Positions 1-10,301 are shown, counted from the first letter of the stretch. The stretch is DNA of 64,000 nt from Leifsonia xyli (GCA_001647635.1 CP014761.1:558001-622000); one strand, 5' to 3'. Notes: generated from the letters alone by a model not told the origin. Program-made: numbers and translations.

Positions 1-1050
1 GCCCGGGTACTCCTGGTCCCAGTCGAGCGTCGCGAGCAGGTCGTCGAGGTGCTGCAGGGTGTCGACCGTGGCGAGGCTCGCCCGGAGGTCGCCGCCCACG
101 GGGTAGCCCTTGAAGTACCAGGCGACGTGCTTGCGGATGTCGCGGCAGCCGCGCTCCTCGCTCTCGAAGAACTCGACCAGCAGCTCGGCGTGCCGGCGGA
201 ACGTCTGCGCCACCTGGCCCAGCGTCGGGTGCGCCTGCGCCGCCTCGGCCTCGACCGCGCTGATCTCGCCGGCCTTCGCACGGAAGGCTGCGGCGAGGTC
301 GCCGAAGAGCCACGGGCGTCCGAGGCAGCCGCGGCCGACGACGACACCGTCGCATCCTGTCTCTTCCACCATCCGGATCGCGTCGGCCGCCGACCAGATG
401 TCGCCGTTGCCGAGCACCGGCGTCGAGGTGATCGTCTCTTTCAGCTTCGCGATGGCCGACCAGTCGGCGTGCCCCGAGTAGAACTCGGCGGCGGTGCGCG
501 CGTGCAGGGCCATGGACGCGACGCCCGCGCCCTCGGCGATGCGGCCCGCCTCGAGGTAGGTGAGGTGGTCGCTGTCGATGCCCTTGCGCATCTTGATGGT
601 CAGCGGGATGTCGCCCGCCGCCTTCACGGCGCCCTCGACGATCTCGCGGAACAGGCCGAGCTTCCAGGGAAGCGCCGCTCCCCCGCCCTTGCGCGTGACC
701 TTGGGCACCGGGCAGCCGAAGTTGAGGTCGATGTGGTCGGCGCGGTCCTCCGCGACGAGCATCGTGACGGCCTCGCGCACGGTGACCGGATCGACGCCGT
801 AGAGCTGGATGGAGCGCGGCGTCTCGGACTCGTGGTGGGTGATTAGGCGCAGGGATTCGGGCGTGCGTTCGACAAGGGCGCGCGAGGTGATCATCTCGCT
901 CACGTACAGGCCTGCGCCGAACTCGCGGCACAGCCTCCGGAAGGCGGTGTTCGTGATCCCGGCCATCGGCGCCAGGACGACGGGCACGTCGAGCCCCAGC
1001 GGACCGATGGTCAGCTGAGGGGCGTGGCTTAGGGTGGCAGTGGTAGACAT
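1..1050 (-). CDS. dusB: tRNA-dihydrouridine synthase DusB (3' end cut by the window)
   Basis: FMN enzyme that reduces uridine to dihydrouridine in the D-loop of tRNA. The complement translates without a stop for 350 codons from an ATG at 1050, and the C-terminus lies outside the window. Residues 26-38 read LAPMAGITNTAFR, the usual N-terminal FMN-barrel motif. NFGCPVPK starts at residue 110 and carries the catalytic cysteine (Cys113). Later segments GNGDIWS and GVVVGRGCLGRPW match the phosphate-binding end of the barrel. It is divergent from the YbaK-type gene with 33 bases between them. An AGAATC hexamer 7 bases before the ATG could be a leaderless -10. Known from family motifs; substrate position not tested. 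Confidence 0.93.
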   Translation of the reverse strand, partial: MSTTATLSHAPQLTIGPLGLDVPVVLAPMAGITNTAFRRLCREFGAGLYVSEMITSRALVERTPESLRLITHHESETPRSIQLYGVDPVTVREAVTMLVAEDRADHIDLNFGCPVPKVTRKGGGAALPWKLGLFREIVEGAVKAAGDIPLTIKMRKGIDSDHLTYLEAGRIAEGAGVASMALHARTAAEFYSGHADWSAIAKLKETITSTPVLGNGDIWSAADAIRMVEETGCDGVVVGRGCLGRPWLFGDLAAAFRAKAGEISAVEAEAAQAHPTLGQVAQTFRRHAELLVEFFESEERGCRDIRKHVAWYFKGYPVGGDLRASLATVDTLQHLDDLLATLDWDQEYPG

Positions 1051-1083
1051 CTCATTCGATTCTCCCAGAAAGCGTGCTGAGCC

Positions 1084-1611
1084 ATGGCCGAGAGCTCGGA
1101 ATCGGTGGACAACTCATCCACTTCGCCCGTCGGTGGAGAACTTCCGCCCGGCCGCGAACGTGTGAGCGCGGATGCGGCGGCACGCGGTGTCGACATCCGC
1201 ATCGTCGAGCGCCCGGCCGCCCGCAGCCTGCAGGAGGCGGCGTCTCTGCTCGGTCTGCAGCCGTCGGACATCGTCAAGACGCTGGTCGTCAAGCGCAGCG
1301 ACGACACGTTCGTGTTCGCGCTGGTGCCCGGCGGCCGCAAGATCGCCTGGCCGAAACTGCGCGGCGTCCTCGGCGTCAACAAGCTGCAGCTGCCGGACGC
1401 GTCGGTCGCCCTCTCCGCCACCGGCTACGAGCGCGGCACCATCACCCCCTTCGGCAGCACGACCGCATGGCCCGTCGTCGCCGACGCGACCATCCCGGGA
1501 CGGACGGTCTCGATGGGCGCTGGCGAGCACGGCTACTCGCTCTTCGTCGACGCCGACGCCCTCATCGCCGCCTACGGCGCCACCGTCGCCGACATCACCG
1601 ACCCCGAATAA
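1084..1611 (+). CDS. YbaK/EbsC-type aminoacyl-tRNA deacylase
   Basis: 175 residues with the YbaK/ProX editing-domain fold, a family that hydrolyses mischarged tRNAs, classically Cys-tRNA(Pro). Recognisable stretches are the early region with VERPAARSLQEAASLLG, then DIVKTLVVK holding the conserved lysine, VPGGRKIAWPKL, and the C-terminal G-rich SMGAGEHGYSLFVD. Length is typical. The first 30 residues are a low-complexity tail, so the true start might be further in. The stop codon at 1609-1611 lies one base before the palindromic unit that begins at 1613. Confidence 0.87.
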   Translation: MAESSESVDNSSTSPVGGELPPGRERVSADAAARGVDIRIVERPAARSLQEAASLLGLQPSDIVKTLVVKRSDDTFVFALVPGGRKIAWPKLRGVLGVNKLQLPDASVALSATGYERGTITPFGSTTAWPVVADATIPGRTVSMGAGEHGYSLFVDADALIAAYGATVADITDPE

Positions 1612-1612
1612 G

Positions 1613-1676
1613 CGTCTAGTTGACGCAACACGCCTCGCGCGCTTGTCTTCACGCGGCGTGTTGCGTCAACCAGACG
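1613..1676. repeat. Left palindrome of the bounded unit
   Basis: The arms 1613-1634 and 1655-1676 pair over 22 bp with one mismatch, separated by a 20-base loop. The core CAACACGCC / GGCGTGTTG recurs at 2609-2666 and 43642-43690. The hairpin starts two bases after the YbaK-type stop codon, so it could also end that transcript, although there is no T-run. Confidence 0.85.
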
Positions 1677-1731
1677 GAGGGACTGTGGAGAGTCACCGGC
1701 GCAGTGGGTGCGGAGGTGGCAGGGTGGCCGG

Positions 1732-2613
1732 ATGCACGACGCGCGACTCGGCGACAACTTCCACACGACGACGGCCCAGCGATTGGGCGTATCGCGCCAG
1801 CGGCTCCGCCGAGCGGACCTGGTGGCGCCGCACTTCGGCGTGCGCGCCACGCACACGGCTGACGACCTCGTAGGCCGTTGCCATGCATTCCTCCCCGCGA
1901 TGTCCTCACGGATGGCGTTCAGCCATGCGACCGCCGCGCTGATTCACGGCCTGCCGTTACCACCGAGACTCGCCCGTGACCCGACACTGCACGTGTCCTC
2001 CCTGGCCCCGACACGCGCTTCACGCCACACAGGAGTTCGTGGGCACCAGATCCGCCTCCGTCTGGACGAGATCGACGTCGTGGCCGGACTACCCGTGGTG
2101 GGGCCGATCGAAACATGGTGCCAGCTCGCCGGGGCGCTCGATGAGGCCGACCTCACCGTGTGCGGCGATGCCCTCGTCCGTCGGAAGTCGCCACTGACGA
2201 CCATCGCAGAGATGGAACGCGCGGTTCAGCGGTGCGTCGACAGGCCGGGTGTACCGGTCCTCCGTGGTGCGATGGGCCGGGTTCGGCCGAATACCGACTC
2301 GCCGATGGAGACGGTGATCCGTCTGGCCCTGGTCGACGCCGGGCTCCCAGAACCGCTGGTGAACTACGGCATAGCGGACAGTGGGGGCCGTATCGTCGCG
2401 CACGGTGATCTCGTCTATCCGGAAGCGCGCGTGGTGGTGGAGTACGACGGCGACCATCACCGGACGGAGGATCGCCAATACTTCATCGACATCGATCGGC
2501 TGTGGCGGATCCAATCCCTCGGATGGACCGTGGTGCGCATCAACCGGACGCACCTCGCCGACGGCGCTGCCGAGGCCGTCAGCCGCACACGTTTCGCCCT
2601 GCGCTGTGGTTGA
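1732..2613 (+). CDS. AbiEi-antitoxin-like / DUF559 (Vsr-fold) domain protein
   Basis: About 293 residues. The N-terminal 45 residues (TTTAQRLGVSRQRLRRADLV) look like the winged-helix domain that many actinobacterial proteins annotate as AbiEi antitoxin N-terminal. The C-terminal part, from about residue 234, reads VVVEYDGDHHRTEDRQYFID followed by RLWRIQSLGWTVVRI. This is the DUF559/very-short-patch-repair endonuclease-like core with acidic residues E237, D239 and D241. Such proteins are common in Microbacteriaceae and no function is proven. ATG 1732 is chosen because it gives the usual short N-terminus; an in-frame GTG at 1708 is possible. No partner toxin gene is adjacent. Codons such as CGA, GAA, ACA and CAA are commoner than in the neighbours, hinting at a separate history. 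Confidence 0.8.
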   Translation: MHDARLGDNFHTTTAQRLGVSRQRLRRADLVAPHFGVRATHTADDLVGRCHAFLPAMSSRMAFSHATAALIHGLPLPPRLARDPTLHVSSLAPTRASRHTGVRGHQIRLRLDEIDVVAGLPVVGPIETWCQLAGALDEADLTVCGDALVRRKSPLTTIAEMERAVQRCVDRPGVPVLRGAMGRVRPNTDSPMETVIRLALVDAGLPEPLVNYGIADSGGRIVAHGDLVYPEARVVVEYDGDHHRTEDRQYFIDIDRLWRIQSLGWTVVRINRTHLADGAAEAVSRTRFALRCG

Positions 2614-2666
2614 CGCGACACGCCGTCGCGGCACTCCGCCGTGCGGCGTGTTGCGTCAACTAGACG
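2609..2666. repeat. Right palindrome of the bounded unit
   Basis: Arms 2609-2624 and 2645-2660 pair over 16 bp with one mismatch, and the loop contains a second small stem. The segment 2645-2667 repeats 1655-1677 directly with one mismatch, and 2645-2666 is the exact inverse of 1613-1634. The TGA stop of the nuclease-like gene (2611-2613) lies in the left arm. Confidence 0.85.
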
Positions 2667-2667
2667 G

Positions 2668-2802
2668 CTACGGGAGGGCGCAGGTGTCGCCGTCGCAGAC
2701 GGCGGCGGCGGCGCCGAGCGGGATGAGGGACGGGCGCGGAGCGGGCGCGGCGGCGTCCGGCGCCGCAGGCGTGGCGGCGGCGGCAGCCTCGGCGGCGGTC
2801 AC
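2668..2802 (-). CDS. Small Ala/Pro-rich protein ending in a CxxxxC motif
   Basis: 44 residues from a GTG at 2802 whose GTGA overlaps the TGA stop of the DsbA-family gene, a typical translational-coupling overlap. The N-terminal half is alanine and proline rich and the C-terminus reads AAAAVCDGDTCALP. A pair of cysteines in a protein coupled to a thiol-disulfide oxidoreductase suggests a substrate or partner of that enzyme, but this is inference. I recall similarly short proteins with closely spaced cysteines after DsbA-like genes in related bacteria, without a known role. The stop codon lies one base outside the palindromic unit. Confidence 0.55.
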   Translation of the reverse strand: MTAAEAAAAATPAAPDAAAPAPRPSLIPLGAAAAVCDGDTCALP

Positions 2803-3470
2803 GCGGTCACCGCGGCGCGCTCGGTCCAGACCTGCTCGAGGACCTGGGCGAACGTCTGCGCGTCCTGGGCGCCGGAGACGCCGTACTTGCCGTCGATCAC
2901 GAAGAAGGGGACGCCGTTGATGCCGTACTCGGCCGCGGTCTCCTGGTCGGCGCGCACATCCGAGAGGTACTGCGACGACTCGAGGGCCGCCACCGCCTCC
3001 GCGCGGTCGAGCCCGACCTCGGCGGCGAGGTCGGCGAGGTCCTCGATGCGGCCGACGTGCCGGCCCTCGACGAAGTAGGCGCGGAACAGACGCTCCGAGA
3101 GCTCGAGCTGCTTGCCGTGCGCCTTCGCGAAGTGCAGGAGCTCGTGGGCCTTCACCGTGTTGGTGTGCTGGAGGTTGTCGTAGTCGTACTCGAGGCCGAC
3201 CGACGACGCGATGCCGGTCACGCGCTCCAGCATCTGCTCGACCTGCGCGGCCGGGATGCCCTTGTGGCCCGCGAGGAAGTCGATCTCGCTGCCGTCGAAG
3301 TCGACCGGGGTGTCCGGCGACAGCTCGAACGAGTGGTACTCGACCTCGACGTCGCGGCCCTCACCGGCGCCGGAGAACAGTCCGCTGCCCGCCTCGAACT
3401 TGCGCTTGCCGATGTAGCACCACGGGCACGCGATGTCGGACCAGATGTCGATCTTGATGGGTTCGCTCAC
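2799..3470 (-). CDS. DsbA family oxidoreductase (FrnE-like)
   Basis: Cytoplasmic thioredoxin-fold protein of 223 residues, related to FrnE and 2-hydroxychromene isomerase-like DsbA proteins. The active site CPWC is at residues 15-18 directly after the first strand. The cis-proline region is GVPFFVID near residue 175, and the helical insert lies between. There is no signal peptide, so it acts in the cytosol on thiols or small substrates. The GTG at 3470 is chosen because MSEPIKIDIWSDIACPWC is the normal family N-terminus; the frame is open further upstream but that part overlaps uppS. It lies 29 bases after uppS and overlaps the 44-residue ORF by four bases. Confidence 0.9.
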   Translation of the reverse strand: MSEPIKIDIWSDIACPWCYIGKRKFEAGSGLFSGAGEGRDVEVEYHSFELSPDTPVDFDGSEIDFLAGHKGIPAAQVEQMLERVTGIASSVGLEYDYDNLQHTNTVKAHELLHFAKAHGKQLELSERLFRAYFVEGRHVGRIEDLADLAAEVGLDRAEAVAALESSQYLSDVRADQETAAEYGINGVPFFVIDGKYGVSGAQDAQTFAQVLEQVWTERAAVTA

Positions 3471-3499
3471 GTGAAGGCCAACATCCTGCACGACTGCAG

Positions 3500-4318
3500 T
3501 TATTCCGGCACCGACGAAGCCGTCGGAGCGTCCACCGCTCCCCCGAACCGGCGGCTGCGTCCCAGGTACAGGGAGATCGCATCCCACAGGTCGGTCCGGC
3601 TGAAGTCGGGCCACAGGGTGTCGAGGAACACCATCTCGGCGTAGGCGCTCTGCCAGAGCAGGAAGTTGCTGGTCCGCTGCTCCCCCGAGCTGCGCACGAA
3701 CAGGTCGACATCGGGCATGTCCGGGAGGTACAGGTGCCGCTGGATGGTCTTCTCGCTCACCGCGGACGGCCGCAGCCGACCCGCCGCGACATCCTCGGCG
3801 ATGGTCCGCACCGCATCCGCGATCTCGGTGCGCCCGCCGTAGTTGACGCACATGGTCAGCGTGAGCACGTCGTTGCCGGCCGTGAGCTGCTCGGCGTACT
3901 GCAGCTCCTTGATGACCGACGACCAGAGCCGCGGCTTGCGCCCGGCCCACCGCACCCGCACGCCCCACTCGTTGAGCTGGTCGCGCCTGCGGTGCAGGAC
4001 CTCGCGGTTGAACCCCATGAGGAAGCGCACCTCGTCCGGCGACCGCTTCCAGTTCTCGGTCGAGAACGCGTAGACGCTGAGGTGCTTCACTCCCGCCTGG
4101 ATGGCGCCCGCCACGACGTCGAGCAGCGCGGCTTCGCCCGCTCGGTGGCCCTCGATGCGGGTCAGGCCCTGCCGGTTGGCCCAGCGGCCGTTGCCGTCCA
4201 TGACGATGGCCACGTGCGAGGGCACGCTGCCTGCCGGGTACGCGGGCGGGTACACCCCGGTCCAGTCGAGCGGGCGGTACTCCACCGCATCCTTGTGCGT
4301 GTACGGCTTCGGACTCAT
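3500..4318 (-). CDS. uppS: Isoprenyl transferase (undecaprenyl diphosphate synthase family)
   Basis: Cis-prenyltransferase of 272 residues that adds isopentenyl units to an allylic diphosphate to make the polyprenyl carrier of cell-wall synthesis. Residues 36-47 read [12 protein letters not shown] with the catalytic Asp41. The conserved block [21 protein letters not shown] and the phenylalanine of LWPDF are present near the C-terminus. In actinomycetes related enzymes make chains of different length, so the exact product is not certain. The ATG at 4318 overlaps the recO stop as ATGA, and the recO-uppS-dusB region is a common actinobacterial neighbourhood. Confidence 0.93.
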   Translation of the reverse strand: MSPKPYTHKDAVEYRPLDWTGVYPPAYPAGSVPSHVAIVMDGNGRWANRQGLTRIEGHRAGEAALLDVVAGAIQAGVKHLSVYAFSTENWKRSPDEVRFLMGFNREVLHRRRDQLNEWGVRVRWAGRKPRLWSSVIKELQYAEQLTAGNDVLTLTMCVNYGGRTEIADAVRTIAEDVAAGRLRPSAVSEKTIQRHLYLPDMPDVDLFVRSSGEQRTSNFLLWQSAYAEMVFLDTLWPDFSRTDLWDAISLYLGRSRRFGGAVDAPTASSVPE

Positions 4319-5055
4319 CCACTCGCCTTCGTGTCGTGCTGGACGTGCTGCAGGGAGCGCAGGCCGCGCTCCAGGTGCCACTGCGTGTAGGCGGCGACGA
4401 CGCCGTTGGCGCGGTTGCGCGTGGTCTCGGACGCCGCCTCGGCCGTGTCCCAGTCGCCGGTGAGCAGCGCGCCGAGCACTGCGATGGTGTCGGCGTCGAC
4501 CTTCGGGGCGCCCTGCGGCGCGCAGTCGGCGCAGACCACGCCACCGAGCTGCACCACGACGGCGGTGTGCGGGCCGGGCGCGCCGCAGCGTGAGCAGTCC
4601 TGGAAGCTCGGCGCCCATCCGGCGAGGGACAGCGCGCGCAGCAGGTAGGAGTCGAGCGTCAGCCCCGGGCCGTGCTCGCGCCGGGAGAGCGACCGCAGCG
4701 CGCCGACCAGGAGGAGGTACTGCTGCAGGGACGCCTCGGCGTCGGTCAGCCGGTCGGCCGTCTCGACCATCGCGTTGGCCGCGGTGTAGCTGGCGTAGTC
4801 GTCGGCGATGAGTGCGCCGTACGCACCGAGCGTCTCGGCCTGCGTGATGACGTCGAGCGACCGGCCCTCGTAGAGCTGCACGTCGGCGACCATGAACGGC
4901 TCGAGCCGCGACCCGAAGCGGGACGCCGTGCGCCGCACGCCCTTCGCCACCGCACGGATCTTGCCGTGCTGCCGGCTGAGCATGGTGACGATGCGGTCGG
5001 CTTCGCCCAGCTTGTGGGTGCGGAGCACGACGGCTTCATCACGATAAGTCGGCAC
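4315..5055 (-). CDS. recO: DNA repair protein RecO
   Basis: 246-residue mediator of RecF-pathway recombination that binds single-stranded DNA and loads RecA with RecR. The N-terminal OB fold begins [21 protein letters not shown] four-cysteine zinc module sits near residue 165 (CSRCG ... VCADC). Length and motif order are typical. The GTG at 5055 lies five bases after a GATAAT hexamer (5061-5066 on this strand), suggesting a leaderless transcript. The stop overlaps the start of uppS. Confidence 0.94.
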   Translation of the reverse strand: MPTYRDEAVVLRTHKLGEADRIVTMLSRQHGKIRAVAKGVRRTASRFGSRLEPFMVADVQLYEGRSLDVITQAETLGAYGALIADDYASYTAANAMVETADRLTDAEASLQQYLLLVGALRSLSRREHGPGLTLDSYLLRALSLAGWAPSFQDCSRCGAPGPHTAVVVQLGGVVCADCAPQGAPKVDADTIAVLGALLTGDWDTAEAASETTRNRANGVVAAYTQWHLERGLRSLQHVQHDTKASG

Positions 5056-5060
5056 ACTCG

Positions 5061-5109
5061 ATTATCCCGCTTTGGGCTGACAAACTGGCGGATGCCGAAG
5101 TGATACACA
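5061..5109. promoter_or_regulatory. Divergent promoter between recO and the TRIC-type gene
   Basis: On the minus strand GATAAT (5066-5061) ends five bases before the recO GTG. On the plus strand CTGACA (5077-5082) and TACACA (5104-5109) lie in the right order, the second ending six bases before GTG 5116. Both imply transcripts that begin at or near the start codon. Only the hexamers are seen; start sites are inferred. Confidence 0.5.
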
Positions 5110-5115
5110 TAGGTG

Positions 5116-5865
5116 GTGAGCAGCACGACCGTCCTGGCCATCCCGCTGTGGGGCGACCTCCTCGCCGTCGGCATCGGCAGCCTCCAGGGCGCGATGTTCG
5201 CGGCCGGCTTCCGCGACCGGCGGCTCGACCTCCTCGGCGTCGCGATCATCGGCGTCGCGACCGGCGTCGGCGGCGGCCTGCTCCGCGACATCCTGCTCAA
5301 CGTCACGCCGGTGGCGCTGCAGTCGAACTGGTACCTCCCGAGCACGGTCGTCGCCGCCCTGCTCGGGATGCTGCTGATCCGCCTGTTCCGGAGGCTGGAC
5401 CCGCTCATCACCTTCCTGGACGCGCTCACGATCGGCCTGTTCGGGGCGATCGGCGCGAGCAAGGCGCTGGCACTCGGGCTGCCGGAGGTGCCGGCGGTGT
5501 TCGTCGGCGTCGTCTCGGCGGTCGGCGGCTCGATCCTCCGCGACATGCTGCTGAACCTGCCGATCGCGCTCATGCACGTCGGCTCGCTCTATGCCGTGGC
5601 GGCCGGCGCGGGCACGATCGTGCTGGTCGTCATGATCGACCTCGGCGTCCCGCTGACCGTCGCGGCGATCGTCTGCGTCGTCGTGACGACGGTCATCCGC
5701 CTGCTCGCGGTCCGCTTCGGCTGGAGCCTCCCCGAGCAGCGAGAGCTCGGACGCATCCCGCGCATGCGCTGGCCGCGGTTCGCCCGCCGGCAGAGCGCGG
5801 CGCAGACCGCCGAGCGCACCGAGACCGGCGCCATCCCGCGCTACCGCATCGACAAGGGCGAGTAG
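5116..5865 (+). CDS. Trimeric intracellular cation channel family protein (UPF0126)
   Basis: About 249 residues with two copies of the UPF0126/TRIC domain in tandem. Each repeat carries the signature GxxxDRRLD...GVATGVGGGLLRDIL or its second form ASKALALGLP...VVSAVGGSILRDMLLN. Seven hydrophobic helices are visible before a charged cytoplasmic tail from about residue 205. Bacterial TRIC homologues form potassium-permeable homotrimers, but the native role is not settled. GTG codons at 5113 and 5116 both fit; 5116 is preferred because a TACACA hexamer ends six bases before it. Confidence 0.87.
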   Translation: MSSTTVLAIPLWGDLLAVGIGSLQGAMFAAGFRDRRLDLLGVAIIGVATGVGGGLLRDILLNVTPVALQSNWYLPSTVVAALLGMLLIRLFRRLDPLITFLDALTIGLFGAIGASKALALGLPEVPAVFVGVVSAVGGSILRDMLLNLPIALMHVGSLYAVAAGAGTIVLVVMIDLGVPLTVAAIVCVVVTTVIRLLAVRFGWSLPEQRELGRIPRMRWPRFARRQSAAQTAERTETGAIPRYRIDKGE

Positions 5866-5883
5866 CGCGGGACGGCGGACCGG

Positions 5884-7728
<1,845 letters not shown>

Positions 7729-7742
<14 letters not shown>

Positions 7743-7770
7743 GGCAGCTAAGAAGGAGCAGACCGTACAC
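7729..7770 (-). CDS. leuL: leu leader peptide
   Basis: A 13-residue ORF reading VYGLLLLSCRDEY, with four consecutive leucine codons (CTG CTC CTT CTT), a GTG start and a TAA stop. It ends 72 bases before leuA. A TAACGT hexamer (7783-7778) ends seven bases before the GTG, so the leader peptide may be translated from the first base of the mRNA. Leucine-codon runs ahead of leuA are the mark of translation-coupled attenuation, known in enterobacteria and actinomycetes. Detection here rests on codon content, position and the paired hairpins. Confidence 0.75.
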
Positions 7771-7777
7771 AGCGCTT

Positions 7778-7783
7778 ACGTTA
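7778..7783 (-). promoter_or_regulatory. -10 hexamer of the leuL-leuA transcript
   Basis: TAACGT on the minus strand, seven bases before the leader-peptide GTG. It lies between the end of the MprF-like gene and the leader. No convincing -35 is seen. Confidence 0.5.
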
Positions 7784-7799
7784 CCACGCGCGGTGGAGC

Positions 7800-10301
7800 T
7801 CAGGCGCGTCCCCGCAGGAACGACGCGGTCTGCCGCACGGACAGGCCGGGGAGGTACGCGCGGGCCAGCGCGATGCCGATCGCGGGCAGCGCCACCGGGT
7901 CCGGGTAGGCCATGATCAGCGGGTGCAGCTCCGGCTGGAACTTCTGCTTGAACTTGAGCAGCGATCGGAAGCCGTACACCGGCTCGAGCGACGAGCTCAG
8001 GTAGCCGAGAACGCGGTCCATGGTGTCCTTCTCGTCCTCGGGTGTCGCCGCCGTATGCGCGAGGGGCGCGGCCGACAGCGACATGAACTCGATGCCGTCC
8101 TCCTTCATCCGCGTCGCGGCCTCGGCGATGAGGAACTCCATCACTCCGTTGATGCTGTCGGGGCGGCGGCGCATGAAGTCGAGCGTCCACCCGACGACGA
8201 TGCCGTTGCGATAGGTGGGGAGCCAGCTCGTCACGGCCTCGATGCGACGGCCGTGCTCGTCGCCCTCCCCCTCGGCGACGGCGAGCATGAGCCGCACCTC
8301 CGGATCGCGCAGCTCGTCGATCCCGCCGAGCGTGAAGCCCATCTCGGGAAGGTCCTTCTCGGCGACCCACTGCTCCGAGATGTCGGAGAGCTGCAGCGCG
8401 TCGGCCAGCGACAGCGCGCTGTACGACGTCCACTCGGCCCGGATCCCGGCCCGCTGCGCCCGGTTGATGGACGACCGCACGTCCTGCCACTTCTTACCCG
8501 TCGTCGCCCAGAGTTGCGGCCGGATGACGGTCTCCTCCGCCACGGTCATGGTCGACCAGCCGAGCCGCTCGAACAGGCCGTGATAGCGGGATTCGACGCT
8601 GTAGAAGACCGGGATCCACCCGTTGTCGTCGCAGAAGCGCGCGAAGCCCTGGATGGCGCCGTCGTGCGGCGTCGGCGCGCCGAACGGGCCGCCCGTGGTG
8701 AGGGCGACGCGTCCCTCGACGCGGTATGCGATCGCTCCCCCGCCGACCGGGTCGAACCAGTAGGAGTTGCCCGGCCAGGTCGCCATGAACGAGATGGCGT
8801 CGCCGCCGCCCAGGTGCAGCAGGCGGCGGACGCGCGCGGAGTCGTCGGTGCCGCGTCGGAGGCCCCTTCCGAGCATCGGCGGGAGGGCGCCGATGATGGC
8901 GACCAGCCAGAACACGGTTCCGATGTTGTGGTAGACGATGGTCGCGAGCGGGGTGGTCGGCAGGTACTGCAGCGGTTCGCGTCGCAGGAAGCTGACCGGG
9001 ACGAACCGTTCCAGCACGTCGGCGAGCAGGTCGCTCACATCCACCGGCCGGGTGAAACCCGTGTCCTTCTGCAGCCAGCCGACGAGCACGTAGAGCACGA
9101 TCAGCCCGAGACCCGTGGACACGACCAGCACGATGTAGCGCCGCACCGAGCGAGCTGAGGGCATCACGGTGAAGTGCCGGCGGAAGATCACGAGAAGGAT
9201 GGCCATCGCCAGCGGCACGAGCGTCGACAACGCCAGGATGGCCGTGACCTCCCAGTAACGCGGCGAGACGGACGGCCGTGCCGACGCGATCGGCAGGATG
9301 CCGTAGTACAGCGCGGAAAGTAGCGCCAGCAGGGCGTTCACCGCGACCGCCAACCAGAGCGCAAACCGTCGCCCGCGCAGCAGGCCGTAAGCGGCGACGA
9401 GCAGGAGGAGCAGCGGCAGGACCGACAGCAGCACGGGTCCGAGGCCGTTGATCCGCTCGAGGGTGAGGTCGCGCACGCAGTCGCGGGTCACCGCGAACGC
9501 CTGGCAGCGCTCGACGACCGACGTGGCGCTCGGCGCCTCGTTGCTGAACAGCAGACCGACTGGCGACAGCAGGCCGTACCGAGTCGAATTGAGCAGGCCG
9601 ATCACCGGCCCCAGCGCACTGATCGTCACCGCGGACGCGAGGAGCACCCGGACCTCGTGGTGGGAGCTGCGGAGCCAGCCGGCCGCGATCTTCCGCTGCC
9701 GCAGCAACGGGCCGAGCGCGAGGCCGGCGAGCACCGCGAGGAGGCGGTAGAGGTCGGACGGGAGGCCGGAGTACAGCAGGTACATGATGGCCACGAGCAG
9801 GGTGACGACCCGGATGCGGCGGCGCCACAGCGTCCCGGCGAACGCGGACGCCGTCATGATCGTGCCGCCGATGGCGGTGAAGGCGTCGAGCACGAGCAGG
9901 CCATGCACGTTCCGGGCCCACAGCTCGCCGATGTCGTTGGCGAGCACCTGCACGGTGACTCCGACGACGATGCCGACCGCCGCGGTGCCGAAGAACGCAA
10001 GCGCGGTGCGCCAGGTTCCCATCAGGCGCTCGGATGCGCCCACCAGCACCACGGTCAGCACCAGGACGACGATCAGCTCGAGCAGGTCTTCGGTGAACAG
10101 GACGGCCGTGAACGGCGCCCACCAGTGACCGTCGAGGAGCTGGACGGCGCCCGCGCCCAGCCAGCCGCGCAGCGGGCGGTGCGGTCCGCGCAGCGGCCCC
10201 GTCGCCAAAGCGAGCACGAGGATCAGCAGCGCGACCCCGGTGGTGAAGGGATGGGACGCGACCAGCCGGCCGAGACGCCCGAGCAGTGCCTTCGGTCTCA
10301 C
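7800..10301 (-). CDS. MprF-like membrane aminoacyl-lipid transferase (rhomboid-like N-terminus, DUF2156)
   Basis: 833 residues. About 12 hydrophobic segments fill residues 1-480. The first six look like the rhomboid-like membrane domain found in actinobacterial homologues, including HGLLVLDAFTAIGG. The C-terminal 320 residues are a cytosolic DUF2156/GNAT-like domain (FMATWPGNSYWF, SSINRAQRAGIRAEW, VGWTLDFMRRRP, GIEFMSLSAAPLAH) that in MprF takes an amino acid from aminoacyl-tRNA and puts it on phosphatidylglycerol or diacylglycerol. This lowers surface charge and raises resistance to cationic peptides. Which amino acid is used cannot be read from sequence. It overlaps the esterase gene by four bases, so the two are probably one operon. 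Confidence 0.87.
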   Translation of the reverse strand: MRPKALLGRLGRLVASHPFTTGVALLILVLALATGPLRGPHRPLRGWLGAGAVQLLDGHWWAPFTAVLFTEDLLELIVVLVLTVVLVGASERLMGTWRTALAFFGTAAVGIVVGVTVQVLANDIGELWARNVHGLLVLDAFTAIGGTIMTASAFAGTLWRRRIRVVTLLVAIMYLLYSGLPSDLYRLLAVLAGLALGPLLRQRKIAAGWLRSSHHEVRVLLASAVTISALGPVIGLLNSTRYGLLSPVGLLFSNEAPSATSVVERCQAFAVTRDCVRDLTLERINGLGPVLLSVLPLLLLLVAAYGLLRGRRFALWLAVAVNALLALLSALYYGILPIASARPSVSPRYWEVTAILALSTLVPLAMAILLVIFRRHFTVMPSARSVRRYIVLVVSTGLGLIVLYVLVGWLQKDTGFTRPVDVSDLLADVLERFVPVSFLRREPLQYLPTTPLATIVYHNIGTVFWLVAIIGALPPMLGRGLRRGTDDSARVRRLLHLGGGDAISFMATWPGNSYWFDPVGGGAIAYRVEGRVALTTGGPFGAPTPHDGAIQGFARFCDDNGWIPVFYSVESRYHGLFERLGWSTMTVAEETVIRPQLWATTGKKWQDVRSSINRAQRAGIRAEWTSYSALSLADALQLSDISEQWVAEKDLPEMGFTLGGIDELRDPEVRLMLAVAEGEGDEHGRRIEAVTSWLPTYRNGIVVGWTLDFMRRRPDSINGVMEFLIAEAATRMKEDGIEFMSLSAAPLAHTAATPEDEKDTMDRVLGYLSSSLEPVYGFRSLLKFKQKFQPELHPLIMAYPDPVALPAIGIALARAYLPGLSVRQTASFLRGRA

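Larger units (their letters stand above)
1613..2666. mobile_element. 1,054-bp unit with perfect 22-bp terminal inverted repeats around a nuclease-like gene
   Basis: Bases 1613-1634 and 2645-2666 are exact reverse complements (22 of 22, beginning CGTCTAGTTG). Each end also pairs locally with a nearby arm to make a hairpin. A single ORF (1732-2613) lies inside and its stop codon is inside the right hairpin. The stop codons of the flanking genes end at 1611 and begin at 2668, leaving one base outside each boundary. I see no target-site duplication and no transposase motif. Mobility is therefore inferred from the boundary structure alone. The alternative is a gene that shares terminators of one repeat family with its neighbours. 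Confidence 0.5.

Noticed and set aside
1732..2613. A two-gene AbiE-type toxin-antitoxin system
   Set aside because: Only the single fused wHTH/DUF559 gene is present; no AbiEii nucleotidyltransferase toxin lies beside it.
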